From contig NZ_CP009556.1 in the NCBI RefSeq assembly GCF_000959365.1, positions 1,860,001 through 1,924,000 on the forward strand: 64,000 bases of DNA, given 5' to 3'. The notes under the pieces are model-generated. The model saw only the letters and a list, made by a program, of their open reading frames with translations, was not told the origin of the DNA and ran no database searches. Both the position numbers and the translations under genes were made by a program. The DNA comes from Burkholderia oklahomensis C6786. Lineage in GTDB: Bacteria; Pseudomonadota; Gammaproteobacteria; Burkholderiales; Burkholderiaceae. This document shows, piece after piece, positions 20,257 to 28,983 of this stretch; the first letter of the stretch is position 1, and each line of letters opens with the position of its first letter.

Positions 20257-20661
20257 ATGAAGCACGGATACTTGACTGACCTTCCCGCGTGCATCCGGCA
20301 CGTCGGATCGGTTTCGATCGGCGGCGCGCAGCGCGGCCGCTGGTCGCTGACGATGGACGAACTGAGCGGCTGGTGCGGCGGCGGCGCGTACGGGATGTGC
20401 GTCGCGTTCGCGGTCGACGGCGCGCCGCACGACGCCGCGTGGCTCGCGCATGCGGCGCTGTGGCTCGCGTCGCTGCGCGGCCAGCCCGACGACGCGCTGT
20501 GGCTCGACGACGGCACGCTGTATTTCGTGCGCCGCTACGACAGCGACGTCGGCGCGGCCGCCTTGCGCGCGGGGATCGAGCAGCAGGGCGCCGTCGCGCG
20601 CTGGCTGAGCGCGCACCACGAAGCCGCGCGCGGCATGCGTCACGCGGGACCGGGCGAATGA
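20257..20661 (+). CDS. SsaB/SpiC (SepD)-like T3SS gatekeeper-complex protein
   Basis: The 134-residue protein has the size and place of SpiC/SsaB, the first gene before the secretin. Shared-looking stretches include a short N-terminal LPACIRHV segment, WSLTMDE, a central ALWLASL helix and a C-terminal VARWLSAHHEA. In SPI-2, SpiC binds SsaM and SsaL to impose translocator-before-effector order. No signal peptide or membrane segment is visible, consistent with a cytosolic protein. The stop overlaps the secretin start (ATGA). Assignment is mostly by synteny and length. Confidence 0.65.
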   Translation: MKHGYLTDLPACIRHVGSVSIGGAQRGRWSLTMDELSGWCGGGAYGMCVAFAVDGAPHDAAWLAHAALWLASLRGQPDDALWLDDGTLYFVRRYDSDVGAAALRAGIEQQGAVARWLSAHHEAARGMRHAGPGE

Positions 20662-22157
20662 AGCGCTCGCTTCACGGCGCGCGCGCGCTTGCCGCCGCGA
20701 CGCTCGCCGCGAGCGCGTCCGCGTGGGCCGCGCCGATGCCGACGCACGGCGCGGCGCCGTTCTTTCTCGCGACGCGCGGCGCGAAGCTCGCCGACGTGCT
20801 GCGCGATCTCGGCGCGAACTACCGGGTGCCCGTCATCGTCAGCGAGCAGGTGGACGGCGCGTTCATCGGCACGCTCGACGGCGGCCCGCCCGACGCCGCG
20901 CTCGATCGTCTCGCGCGCCTCTACCAGCTCGCGTGGTATTACGACGGGCAGACGCTCTACGTGTATCGCGCGCGGGAGGTGTCGACCCGGCTGATCGCGC
21001 TCGACTATCTGCCGTCCGCGACGCTGATCGAGCAGCTGCGCGCGGCGAGGCTGCTCGATCCGCAGCAATGCCGCGTGCAGGCGATTCCGCAGTCGAACGC
21101 GATCGAAGCGTACGGCGTGCCCGTCTGCCTCGAGCGCATCGCGCAATTCGCGAAGCGCCTCGATCAGCAGGCGATCAATCGCGAGCAGAACCAGGAATCG
21201 GTGCGCTTCTTTCCGCTCAAGTACGCGACGGCCACCGATACGTCGTACAGCTATCGATCGCAGCAGGTGATCGTGCCGGGAGTCGTGTCGGTGCTGCGCG
21301 AGCTGGCGCAGGGCCGCGCGCTGCCGCTCAAGGACAGCCGGGGGCAGCAGCCAGCGAGCGACCGGCTGCTGCCGATGTTCGCCGCCGACGCGCGGCAGAA
21401 CGCGGTGATCGTCCGCGACAAGCGCGCGAACATGAACCTCTACGGCGATCTGATCGCGCAGCTCGATCGCAAGCCGAAGCTCGTCGAGATCTCGGTCGCG
21501 ATCATCGACATCAATGCGGAGGATCTCGGCGCGCTCGGCGTCGACTGGTCGGCGTCCGCGCGGATCGGCGGCGGCTCGGTCAGCTTCAACAGCGGCGGCC
21601 AGCCCGACGCGGGCAGCTTCTCGACGGTGATCGCGAACACCGGCAGCTTCATGGTGCAGCTCTCCGCGCTGCAGCAGAACTCGAAGGCGCGCATCCTGTC
21701 GCGCCCGTCGATCGTCACGCTCGACAACATGCAGGCGGTGCTCGATCGCAACATCACGTTCTATACGAAAGTGAGCGCCGAGCGCGTCGCGAAGCTCGAA
21801 TCGATTTCGACGGGCTCGCTGCTGCGCGTGACGCCGCGCATCATCGGCGACGCGGGCCGGCAGGAGGTCATGCTGACGCTCGTCGTGCAGGACGGCCGCC
21901 AGACGAGCCCGCTCAGCCAGCAGGAGCCGCTGCCGCAGACGCTCAGCTCCGAAATCGCGACGCATTCGCTGCTGAAGGAAGGCGAGGCGCTGCTGCTCGG
22001 CGGCTTCGTGCAGGACGAGCTGAGCGAAGGCGAGCGCAAGATTCCGCTGCTCGGCGACATCCCGTTTCTCGGGCGCCTGTTCAAGACGACGCGCCAGAGC
22101 CAGCGGCATACGGTCCGGCTGTTCCTGATCAAGGCGGATCCCTGGCAGCAGACATGA
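20658..22157 (+). CDS. sctC: T3SS outer-membrane secretin SctC (SsaC/SpiA/EscC)
   Basis: The 499-residue protein has a Sec signal peptide (ARALAAATLAASASAWAAP), N-domains (GANYRVPVIVSEQVDG, YYDGQTLYVYRAREV) and a C-terminal secretin domain with VEISVAIIDINAEDLGALGVDWS, SKARILSRPSIVTLDN and the closing GGFVQDELSEGERKIPLLGDIPFLGRLFK motif. It builds the outer-membrane ring. The size matches SsaC (497). It follows ssaB-like with a 4-bp overlap and precedes sctD by 7 bp. Confidence 0.96.
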   Translation: MKRSLHGARALAAATLAASASAWAAPMPTHGAAPFFLATRGAKLADVLRDLGANYRVPVIVSEQVDGAFIGTLDGGPPDAALDRLARLYQLAWYYDGQTLYVYRAREVSTRLIALDYLPSATLIEQLRAARLLDPQQCRVQAIPQSNAIEAYGVPVCLERIAQFAKRLDQQAINREQNQESVRFFPLKYATATDTSYSYRSQQVIVPGVVSVLRELAQGRALPLKDSRGQQPASDRLLPMFAADARQNAVIVRDKRANMNLYGDLIAQLDRKPKLVEISVAIIDINAEDLGALGVDWSASARIGGGSVSFNSGGQPDAGSFSTVIANTGSFMVQLSALQQNSKARILSRPSIVTLDNMQAVLDRNITFYTKVSAERVAKLESISTGSLLRVTPRIIGDAGRQEVMLTLVVQDGRQTSPLSQQEPLPQTLSSEIATHSLLKEGEALLLGGFVQDELSEGERKIPLLGDIPFLGRLFKTTRQSQRHTVRLFLIKADPWQQT

Positions 22158-22164
22158 CGATCCG

Positions 22165-23373
22165 ATGCACAAGCTCAAATGGCTGAACGGACCGCTCGCC
22201 GGGCTCGAGTTCGATTTGCCCGCGGGCGCGACGCAAATCGGCGGCGACGACGCGGACGTCGCGCTGCCGCTCGAAGGCGATGCGCGCGCGGTGCTGACGA
22301 GCGGCGAAGACGGCGTGCGCGTGTCGGCCGACGCGGGCGTGTGGGTCGACGGCGGGCCGTGGGACGCGGGCGATGCATTGCCGTTCGATCGCGCGATCGA
22401 CGTCGCGGGCGTCGCGTTCGTGCTCGGCGGCAGCGGCGATGCGCTGCCCGCGCGGCCGGTGCCCGAGCGGCGGCGCGCGGCGCGGCGCTCGACGCGCGAG
22501 ATCGCGTGCTGGAGCGGCGCGGCGCTTTCGATCGCCGCGATCGTCGCCGGGCTTGCGTTGCTGCTGTGGCGGCCGCCTCAGCCCGCGCGCTTCGATGTCG
22601 ACGCGTGGCTCGCGCAGCAGCTTCGAGCGCCGGCGCTGCGCGGGCTGCACGCGCAGCGCGCGGCGGACGGCTCGGTCGTCGTGAGCGGACTGTGCGCGTC
22701 GTCGCAGGATGTCGGGCGGCTGCGGGCGCGGCTGGGCGAGCATGGCGTCGCGATGCGCGACGAGAGCTTCTGCGCGGACGCGCTGCGCGAGAACGTGCGC
22801 AACGTGCTCGCGCTGAACGGCTATCGGGATGTCGACATACGCAGCGACGCGACGCTCGACAGCGTCGAGATCCGCGGGCCGATCGTCGCCGATGCGGCGT
22901 GGCAGCGCGTCGTCGCGCAGCTTCAGATGCTGCGCGGCCTGCGCGCGTGGCGCGTGGTCAACGACCGCGCGCTGTGGTTCGACCGGCTGTGCGGCACGTT
23001 GACGGGCCGCGTGCCGCTCGACGGCCTGAACATCGTGATGTCGGGCAAGACGCTGATCGTCAGCGGCGCGGCCGATCCGGCGCACGCGCCGGCGCTGGCG
23101 GATGCGATCGCCGAATTCAACCGATCGAGCCGCGACGGCTTCGTCGCGACGTGGCAGGACGTGCCGTCGCTGCAGACGGCGAGCGCGTACCTGCCCGCGC
23201 CCGTCGTGACGGTCGGCGGCCATGCGGGCGCGATCTACGTCGTGCTCGCGAACGGCATGCGTCTGCAACTGGGCGGCGTGCTGCCGAACGGCTATGCGAT
23301 CGTGCGCCTGACGCGCCGCGCGATGAGCCTGCGCAAGGATCAGCGCCTCGTGTCGGTGCCGCTCGACGTGTGA
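22165..23373 (+). CDS. sctD: T3SS outer inner-membrane ring protein SctD (SsaD/EscD)
   Basis: The 402-residue single-pass protein (SsaD is about 403) has an N-terminal cytoplasmic FHA-like domain (KLKWLNGPLAGLEFDLPAG), one membrane helix at residues ~112-135 (IACWSGAALSIAAIVAGLALLLW) and periplasmic ring-building repeats. It anchors the inner-membrane ring with SctJ and contacts SctK on the cytoplasmic side. It is the third gene of the ssaB-sctC-sctD-ssaE operon. Confidence 0.93.
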   Translation: MHKLKWLNGPLAGLEFDLPAGATQIGGDDADVALPLEGDARAVLTSGEDGVRVSADAGVWVDGGPWDAGDALPFDRAIDVAGVAFVLGGSGDALPARPVPERRRAARRSTREIACWSGAALSIAAIVAGLALLLWRPPQPARFDVDAWLAQQLRAPALRGLHAQRAADGSVVVSGLCASSQDVGRLRARLGEHGVAMRDESFCADALRENVRNVLALNGYRDVDIRSDATLDSVEIRGPIVADAAWQRVVAQLQMLRGLRAWRVVNDRALWFDRLCGTLTGRVPLDGLNIVMSGKTLIVSGAADPAHAPALADAIAEFNRSSRDGFVATWQDVPSLQTASAYLPAPVVTVGGHAGAIYVVLANGMRLQLGGVLPNGYAIVRLTRRAMSLRKDQRLVSVPLDV

Positions 23374-23394
23374 TCATCCCGCTAGGAAACTTCG

Positions 23395-23616
23395 ATGGTA
23401 CGACTGACTTCTCTCGAAGAGACGCTCTTCGCCGACGACACGGGCGAAGCGCGCGACCGATTGATCGCGACGCTCGCGAGCGCGGCCGCGCCGCATGAAA
23501 ATCATCCGGATGCCGTCCGGTTCGCGGCGAGCGCGGCGCGCGACGTGATCGACACGCTGTGGGCGCGGTATCACGGCATGCCGCCCGAAACGGCGAGTCC
23601 GGCGCGACGGCGCTGA
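23395..23616 (+). CDS. SsaE-like small T3SS chaperone
   Basis: The 73-residue protein reads MVRLTSLEETLFADDTGEAR, ends in ARDVIDTLWARYHGMPPETAS, and closely parallels SsaE (about 80 residues) in both size and pattern. SsaE/YscE-type proteins are small helical chaperones; in SPI-2, SsaE binds the translocator SseB and SsaL. It lies 21 bp after sctD, the SPI-2 position, and probably ends this operon. Confidence 0.75.
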   Translation: MVRLTSLEETLFADDTGEARDRLIATLASAAAPHENHPDAVRFAASAARDVIDTLWARYHGMPPETASPARRR

Positions 23617-23779
23617 GCGGCGACGGCAAGCGTCGGCGCTCGAAAACCGACAGCACGCGCCGGAATGCGGAAGAGGCGTCGAGCGACGTTGAACACAATC
23701 GAAGCACCGGGATCGGCGTGGACGTCGGATGGCCGATCGCGGCGACGGATTCATGAAGATCGATCGAAGGAGTTCAACG

Positions 23780-24982
23780 ATGATAGGCAAGTTGTCGACG
23801 CATCCCGGCGTGACGGGAGCGATGCATCAGGAATTGCATGGCGCGACGGATACGACGCGGCCGTCCGTGACCGGGCGCGCGGCCGACCCCGGTCTCGCCA
23901 CGCTCGTCGAGCGCGTGCGCGGCGAGACCGGGGTCGTGCCCGCGCATCTGATCGAGCTGCAGCGCGTCGCGCGCGAGCACGATTGTTTGATCGGCATTCG
24001 GCCGGTGGACCGGTCCGCGACGGATCTGATCGAAAGCGGCCACCCGACGAAGGATTTTCATATCAAGGGCAAGAGCGCGAACTGGGGTCCGCAGGCCGCG
24101 TTCATCTGCGTCGATCAGCGGTTCAGCAAGCTCGAGGACAAGCCGGAACGCATCGGGAAGTTCGACCGGCAGGTACAGTCCTGCATCGCCGAAGGCCACG
24201 CGAAGCGTGTGCCGCTGATGCTGTCGAAAGCGCGCTTCGACAAGTTGCTGGACGAGGGCTTGATCGACGAGGTCAAGCGCGACGGCAACGGCATGTCGAT
24301 GACGTTCGAAGCGAAAGCGCCGAGCGGAGCGGTCTACGCGTTCGAGGCGACCCATGTGCACGTTGCCGGCGAAGACACGTACGCGATCGCGCATCGAGGC
24401 GAGCCGATCGAGGTGCTCGCGCCGCCGAGGGACGGCGCGAAGCCGTTGACCGCCGATTACGACCTGTTCCTGATCGGTCCGCGCTTCGACGATCTCGGTC
24501 CGCAGGACAATCTGCCGGTGCCGGACGTGTCGCACGACGTGTTCAAGGCGCGGCTCGACGGCTACAAGAACGGTGTGCCCGACGCGTTGCGAAGCCCGTA
24601 CGAGCAGCCGGCCGAGTTCTATCGGAAAGCGGATGCGGAGATCGGCAACGTGTCGTCCCGCATGCGCGACATGATTCCGGCGATCAATGCGGCGCTCGTC
24701 GGCGACGGCGAGGCCGTCGTTCACCACAGTCCCGACTCGGCCAGCGCGGTCGCCGATCCCGGCGCGAACTATCCGGCGACGTTCGCGCTGCCGCAGAAGA
24801 TCGGCCGCTTCGACGAGATCTGCATCATCCACGACAAGCGCGAGCTCGCGGAATTGATCGGCAGCGCGAAGCAGGCGGGCTACCACGTGCCGCTCAATCC
24901 GCTGTGGGAAAAAGAAGTGACGAGCGTGCGGCGCGAGTCGTTCTTGGTCGCGCGCGAGCAGTTGTCCGCGAATCTGTGGTGA
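23780..24982 (+). CDS. exoY: ExoY / edema-factor family nucleotidyl cyclase, putative T3SS effector
   Basis: The 400-residue protein carries every signature of the anthrax edema factor/CyaA/ExoY cyclase fold. The ATP-phosphate lysines are K91 and K98 (TKDFHIKGKSANWGPQ, the counterpart of TKGLNVHGKSSDWGP in edema factor). The metal-binding pair is D226/D228 (LTADYDLF), and the catalytic histidine is probably H316 (VVHHS). ExoY-like IRPVDRSATDLIES precedes the lysines and NYPATFALP follows the histidine. The ~55 N-terminal residues have no signal peptide and could carry the type III signal. These enzymes make cAMP, cGMP or other cyclic nucleotides inside host cells after a host cofactor (F-actin for ExoY, calmodulin for edema factor) activates them. 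The ATG at 23780 has AAGGAG 7 nt upstream. No private chaperone gene is adjacent. Product nucleotide and cofactor are unknown. Confidence 0.93.
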   Translation: MIGKLSTHPGVTGAMHQELHGATDTTRPSVTGRAADPGLATLVERVRGETGVVPAHLIELQRVAREHDCLIGIRPVDRSATDLIESGHPTKDFHIKGKSANWGPQAAFICVDQRFSKLEDKPERIGKFDRQVQSCIAEGHAKRVPLMLSKARFDKLLDEGLIDEVKRDGNGMSMTFEAKAPSGAVYAFEATHVHVAGEDTYAIAHRGEPIEVLAPPRDGAKPLTADYDLFLIGPRFDDLGPQDNLPVPDVSHDVFKARLDGYKNGVPDALRSPYEQPAEFYRKADAEIGNVSSRMRDMIPAINAALVGDGEAVVHHSPDSASAVADPGANYPATFALPQKIGRFDEICIIHDKRELAELIGSAKQAGYHVPLNPLWEKEVTSVRRESFLVAREQLSANLW

Positions 24983-24997
24983 CGTGCGCCGGCCGCG

Positions 24998-26110
24998 CTA
25001 CAGCCCGGCGTCGGCCAGCGCTTCGAGATGCTCGGCGAACGCGCCGAGGATCGCGTCGCGCTGGTCGGCGTCGTCGAAGCAATCGGCGGGCAGCAGCTTG
25101 ACGAGTTCCAGCATCGCCTTCGCATAGCGGTAGCGGAGCGCATCGTCGCGGATCGCGGCGTCGGTGCGCTCCGCGAGCCAGCCGGCGCTGATCCAGCTCT
25201 GCTCGACGCATTCGACGAGCGATTGCAGCAGCGCGTCGGCATCCACGTCGCGCGTGTCCAGCATGCGCGCCGCGCGCGCGCAATGATCTTCGACGCCGAG
25301 AAATTGCAGGATGCGTTTCAGGTCGGTGATGACGGCCGCGAGGTGCGCGTCCATCGCCGGCCCCTGCGCGGACAGCTCGAACGCGAGCGCGCGGATCAGC
25401 GTCTTCAGCTTGCGCCTGCGATCGCGCAGGCGGCGGAATGCGTCGAACCACTCGGTGAGGCGCTTTTGCCGATCGGCCGCACGCTGATATAGCCGCCGCA
25501 GCTCGGCGAGCCCCGCGCGGCCGGCCTGGCCGAATTCGAGCCGCGCGAACAGCTGCAGCGCCCATTCGTCGCCGTCGAGGATCGCGGCGAGCGCGTCTTC
25601 GGCGCGCTTGCGCCGCATGCCGGACAGCTTGCCTTCCTCGAGCATCGCGCCGAGCAGCAGCGCGATTTCGCCCGCGTTGAAGCCGGCGTCGCGCATCGCG
25701 TCGGCCGGGTCGTCGAGTTCGTCGACGCCCGGAATCCGCTGACGCAGCTCGGCGAGCTCGGCCGCCGACACCGCGCCGATCTGCTTGATCAGCTGCTGCA
25801 GCATCGAGCGCGTGCGCGGCCGCTCCGCGCGGCCGTCCGCCGCGCCGCGGCGCGGCCCCCGAAAACGCGCGCCGACCGCGAAGCCGATGTCCTCCAGCGT
25901 CTCGGCGAACGACTCGCCCGACACGCCCGCCGCTTCGAGCGGCGCGCCGCCGAAATCGATCGGCGCGTCGGCGAGTTCGCGTTGCGCGAGCTCGTGCGCG
26001 GACTGCGGCGGGACGACCTGCTGGACCGCTTGCGCGGATGCGGTTCCTGCGCCGGCCGACGTCGCCGCGGCGTTCACCTGCGCGGCAGCCGGATCAATAC
26101 GGTTGAGCAT
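24998..26110 (-). CDS. sctW: T3SS gatekeeper SctW (SsaL/SepL, YopN/HrpJ domain)
   Basis: This 370-residue cytosolic helical protein (SsaL is about 338) has a disordered Ala/Gln-rich N-terminus and a central HrpJ/YopN-like region (DPADAMRDAGFNAGEIALLLGAMLEEGKLSGMRRKRAEDALAAI). Three helical X-bundle-like repeats follow. Gatekeepers bind SctV and impose translocator-before-effector order together with SpiC/SsaM-like partners. It ends the araC-sctF...sctL block and overlaps sctL by 17 bp, matching SPI-2 ssaK-ssaL. It converges on exoY with only 15 bp between stops. Confidence 0.85.
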   Translation of the reverse strand: MLNRIDPAAAQVNAAATSAGAGTASAQAVQQVVPPQSAHELAQRELADAPIDFGGAPLEAAGVSGESFAETLEDIGFAVGARFRGPRRGAADGRAERPRTRSMLQQLIKQIGAVSAAELAELRQRIPGVDELDDPADAMRDAGFNAGEIALLLGAMLEEGKLSGMRRKRAEDALAAILDGDEWALQLFARLEFGQAGRAGLAELRRLYQRAADRQKRLTEWFDAFRRLRDRRRKLKTLIRALAFELSAQGPAMDAHLAAVITDLKRILQFLGVEDHCARAARMLDTRDVDADALLQSLVECVEQSWISAGWLAERTDAAIRDDALRYRYAKAMLELVKLLPADCFDDADQRDAILGAFAEHLEALADAGL

Positions 26111-26768
26111 CGGGGCGAGCCTCGTCGGTGGAGCCGGCCAGGCGCGCGAGCAGCAGGCGCAGATGCCGGTCGAGATCGAAACGGACGATCGCGTCCGGCG
26201 TTTCGAGTCGGGCGTCGTGGTCGGGCAGTGCGGCGTCGGCGTCGATCCGCACGCGCGGATCGTGCCGCAACGCGTCGCGCACGCGCGGCAGGTTCGCCGG
26301 CGACACGGACACGCGGAACGCGCGCGCGCGCACGTCGGTGCGAAGATGGGCGAGCACGCGCTGCGTCAGCCGTTCGACGGGCTCCTGTGTATCGAGGTAC
26401 GGTTCGATCACGCTTGCGACGAGCGCGCGCACGCGCGCGTCGATTCGCTCGGCGATGTGCGCCTCGGCCGCTTGCGCGTCGATCAGCCAGCGGACGGTGT
26501 CGTCGACAAGCGCCGCGCGCCGGCGTTCGAGCTCGGCTTCGGCGCGCGCGAGGCCCTGCCGGTATGCGTCTTCGCGCACGCTCTCGGCCGCCCGCCGTGC
26601 GGCTTCGAGTTCGCGGCGCGCATCGTCGACGAGCGATCGCGCTTCGCTGCGCGCGGCCTCGACGACGGCCGCCGCGTCGCAGTAGCGCGCGAGCGCGTCG
26701 GCCGTCAGATGCACGCCGAGCGGCGCGGGACCGGGCAGCGAGACGATCGGGGGAACGAGTCCGTTCAT
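26094..26768 (-). CDS. sctL: T3SS ATPase stator SctL (SsaK/YscL/EscL)
   Basis: The 224-residue protein (SsaK is 224) has a long Ala/Glu/Arg-rich helix (residues ~35-90), typical of FliH/YscL stators. An alpha/beta C-terminal domain follows (VRALVASVIEPYLDTQEPVERLTQRVLAHLR...IVRFDLDRHLRLLLARLA). It links SctN to SctQ in the sorting platform. The ATG overlaps the sctK stop (ATGA). Confidence 0.9.
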   Translation of the reverse strand: MNGLVPPIVSLPGPAPLGVHLTADALARYCDAAAVVEAARSEARSLVDDARRELEAARRAAESVREDAYRQGLARAEAELERRRAALVDDTVRWLIDAQAAEAHIAERIDARVRALVASVIEPYLDTQEPVERLTQRVLAHLRTDVRARAFRVSVSPANLPRVRDALRHDPRVRIDADAALPDHDARLETPDAIVRFDLDRHLRLLLARLAGSTDEARPDAQPY

Positions 26769-27556
26769 AGGAAGCGGGCGAGTTTCAGGAGCTTGTCGGG
26801 GGCCGCGCCGGCGGGCGGTGGGCGGCGCGCATCGAATGCGTTTCGCGCGGCCGGTAGCGCGCGCGCGTTCGCGATGTTCGAAGCGTCCGGCTCGATTGTT
26901 GGATCGGGGGCTTGCTGCGCGCTCGACGTATCCGACGTATCCGACGCAAACGGCATGATCGACATGTCGGGCGCAGTCGTCGCATCTATCGCATCCCGCG
27001 CCTTCCGCGCAACGCGCACGTCGAACGCATCGCCCACCGGCGGCAGCCGCGACGCGAGCAGCGTCGCGACGACGCACGACGCCGCATCGCGCCGCCACCA
27101 CCGCGCGCCGGCGGCCGTCGCGGCATCGACGATGCGCTCGGGCGCCGCGACGCGCGCGGCCGACCGCCATCCGCGATGCAGCGCGAGCAACTGCGCGCAG
27201 CCGCGCTCGCCGATGCGCGCGGCGAGCCGCTCCCGGTATTGCCTGACGAGCAGATGATCCGCGCAATCGAGCGCGATCACGCCGAGCGCGACGATCAGCG
27301 CGCCGATCCGCGGCTCGACGGACAGCAGCGCGCGTTGCCGCTCGTCGAGCCGCGCGGGCAGCGCGGCGCGCGGATAGCCGCGCCGCGCGACGATCAACTG
27401 GTCGATCGCGGCGCGGCACGCCGGATGGCGCCGATAGCTGTCGCGCCATGCGGCGAGCCCGAGGTGCGGCCACCAGCCGTCGTGCATCGCGGCGCCGGGC
27501 TGCCAGCCGAGCCGATGCAGGCGCTGCAGCTCGGGGGTGAGCGGAGCCGCGCTCAT
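26765..27556 (-). CDS. sctK: T3SS sorting-platform protein SctK (SsaX/EscK/OrgA-like)
   Basis: The 263-residue protein sits between sctJ and sctL, as ssaX/escK does. It begins MSAAPLTPELQRLHRLGWQPG and has a Trp/Arg-rich N-terminal half (HDGWWPHLGLAAWRDSYRRHPACRAAIDQLIV) of the kind seen in SctK proteins. SctK caps each cytoplasmic pod and contacts SctD. Start and sctJ stop interlock as TGATG. The last ~60 residues (DTSDTSSAQQAPDPTIEPDAS...) are low complexity and probably unstructured. Similarity is weak; position is the main evidence. Confidence 0.78.
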   Translation of the reverse strand: MSAAPLTPELQRLHRLGWQPGAAMHDGWWPHLGLAAWRDSYRRHPACRAAIDQLIVARRGYPRAALPARLDERQRALLSVEPRIGALIVALGVIALDCADHLLVRQYRERLAARIGERGCAQLLALHRGWRSAARVAAPERIVDAATAAGARWWRRDAASCVVATLLASRLPPVGDAFDVRVARKARDAIDATTAPDMSIMPFASDTSDTSSAQQAPDPTIEPDASNIANARALPAARNAFDARRPPPAGAAPDKLLKLARFL

Positions 27557-28305
27557 CACGCGCGCGGCTCGCCCGACGAACGGCTGCGCGAAGCGACGAC
27601 GGCGAGCGCGAGGCTCGCGACGATGCCGAGCGCGCCGAGCGCGATGCCGAGCGCGAGCCGGTGCGCGCGCAGCCACGCGAGCAGGCCCGGGGCCGCCGCC
27701 GGCTCGTCTTCGGCGGGCATGTCGTAGCGATAATCGGCGGGCTGCAGCACGACGCTCACGTGGTCCGGGCTCAAGCCCGGCGTGCCGGTGACGACGAGGC
27801 TGCGGATCTCGGTTTCGCGCGCCCCGAAGTTGCGCTCGGGACTGTACTTGACGAACACCGACGCGGACGGCTGCGGCGGATCGCGGCGATTCTGGGGCTC
27901 GGCTTCGGCGATCGACACCTGTGCATCGACGACGCCATCCATCGCGCGCAGCATTTTCTCGAGCTGCTGCTCCTTGAGGAACGTGATCTTCGCCTGCTCC
28001 TGCGCGGGCGACGTGACGAGCTGGCCGGGCGGAAACAGATCCTCGAGCGCGGCGAGCTTGCGACGCGGCAAGCCGTTTTGCCGCATCAGCTCGACCGCGT
28101 TGACGAACTGGTCGGACTCGACGCGAATCGTCACGTTGCCGTCCTTCAGCGGCTTCTTGTCGACGGCGATGTCGCGCAGCATCAGCAGCGCGATCATCTG
28201 GTTCGCCTCGGCTTCGGGCAGGTTCGTGTAGAGGTCCGACTTGCAGGCCGCGAGCGACAGCGCCAGCGCGGCCGCGCACGCAACGCGTGAAGCGCGCGCG
28301 GTCAT
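27556..28305 (-). CDS. sctJ: T3SS inner-membrane ring lipoprotein SctJ (SsaJ/EscJ/YscJ)
   Basis: The 249-residue protein, the same length as SsaJ, has a lipobox LSLAAC (Cys at residue 21). The YscJ/FliF ring-building region includes LPEAEANQMIALLMLRDI, GLPRRKLAALEDLFPPGQLVTSPAQEQAKITFLKEQQLEKML and PSASVFVKYSPE. One C-terminal membrane helix follows (LALGIALGALGIVASLALAVV). It overlaps sctI by 4 bp. Confidence 0.96.
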   Translation of the reverse strand: MTARASRVACAAALALSLAACKSDLYTNLPEAEANQMIALLMLRDIAVDKKPLKDGNVTIRVESDQFVNAVELMRQNGLPRRKLAALEDLFPPGQLVTSPAQEQAKITFLKEQQLEKMLRAMDGVVDAQVSIAEAEPQNRRDPPQPSASVFVKYSPERNFGARETEIRSLVVTGTPGLSPDHVSVVLQPADYRYDMPAEDEPAAAPGLLAWLRAHRLALGIALGALGIVASLALAVVASRSRSSGEPRA

Positions 28306-28646
28306 TGCATGTTCACCAGCTTGTTGACCCCTTGAGACACAGCCCCCGCCGCCTTCGCGGTCAGATCGACTTCGAGGATCGCGCGCAGCATCGCCGACTG
28401 GTTCGCGAGCATGTCGAGCGGCTGCATCAGCGTTTCCCCGCGGTCGCGCGCGGCGCTCAATGCGCGATCGACGTCGAGCGAGCGGTGCTGGAAGCCGCTC
28501 GCCGCGCGCGCCTCGGGCGTGCTCGCGTCCTGGCCGAACAGCGTGCGCGTGAACGCATCAATCTGTGCCGGGTCGATCGGCGTCGCGTCCGTTTGCGGCG
28601 TCGCTTGCAGCATCTGTAGCGCGCGTTGCGCGGCGGTGATGTCCAT
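28302..28646 (-). CDS. sctI: T3SS inner-rod protein SctI (SsaI-like)
   Basis: The 114-residue protein lies directly before sctJ. Its C-terminal half (VDRALSAARDRGETLMQPLDMLANQSAMLRAILEVDLTAKAAGAVSQGVNKLVNMQ) has the amphipathic helical pattern of YscI/HrpB rod proteins, including an ILEVDLTAKAAGAVSQGVNKL end. It is longer than SsaI (82), with an extra Thr/Asp-rich N-terminus. A clear AAGGAG lies 7 nt before the ATG at 28646, inside the upstream ssaH-like frame. Confidence 0.88.
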   Translation of the reverse strand: MDITAAQRALQMLQATPQTDATPIDPAQIDAFTRTLFGQDASTPEARAASGFQHRSLDVDRALSAARDRGETLMQPLDMLANQSAMLRAILEVDLTAKAAGAVSQGVNKLVNMQ

Positions 28647-28983
28647 GAAGGCTCCTTGCGAATTCGGATGGGAACGGGGAGGGCGCGCCCGCTGCGACCG
28701 GCGTGGATGCGTGCGCGGATACGCATGCGGACGTGGGCGCGAGCAGCCCGCGCAGCAGCGCGGCCTCCGGCCCCGGCATCGACGCGAGCAGGCGCGCGGC
28801 GGGGCCGTCGCGGCCGAGCCCGATCAGCATCGTCGCTTCGACGAGCCGCCGGTCGGCGGGATCCGCGACGAGCGCCGGCAGCGCGTCGTAGATGGCCCAC
28901 GCGTGCCGCGCGAGCCCGTGGTTGACGGCCGCGAGCCCGCACTCGACGAGCAGGCGGCGCACGTCCCGAGCGAGCGCCTTCAT
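28558..28983 (-). CDS. SsaH/YscG-like needle co-chaperone
   Basis: The first ~80 residues (VRRLLVECGLAAVNHGLARHAWAIYDALPALV...VEATMLIGLGRDGPAARLLASMPGPEAALLRGLL) form a TPR-like YscG/SsaH unit that with an SsaE/YscE-type partner would keep the needle subunit from polymerising in the cytosol. The remaining ~60 residues are low complexity and largely overlap sctI in another frame (89 bp), so the C-terminal extension may have no function. The start overlaps the sctF stop (ATGA), matching SPI-2 ssaG-H-I-J. Confidence 0.75.
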   Translation of the reverse strand: MKALARDVRRLLVECGLAAVNHGLARHAWAIYDALPALVADPADRRLVEATMLIGLGRDGPAARLLASMPGPEAALLRGLLAPTSACVSAHASTPVAAGAPSPFPSEFARSLHGHHRRATRATDAASDAANGRDADRPGTD

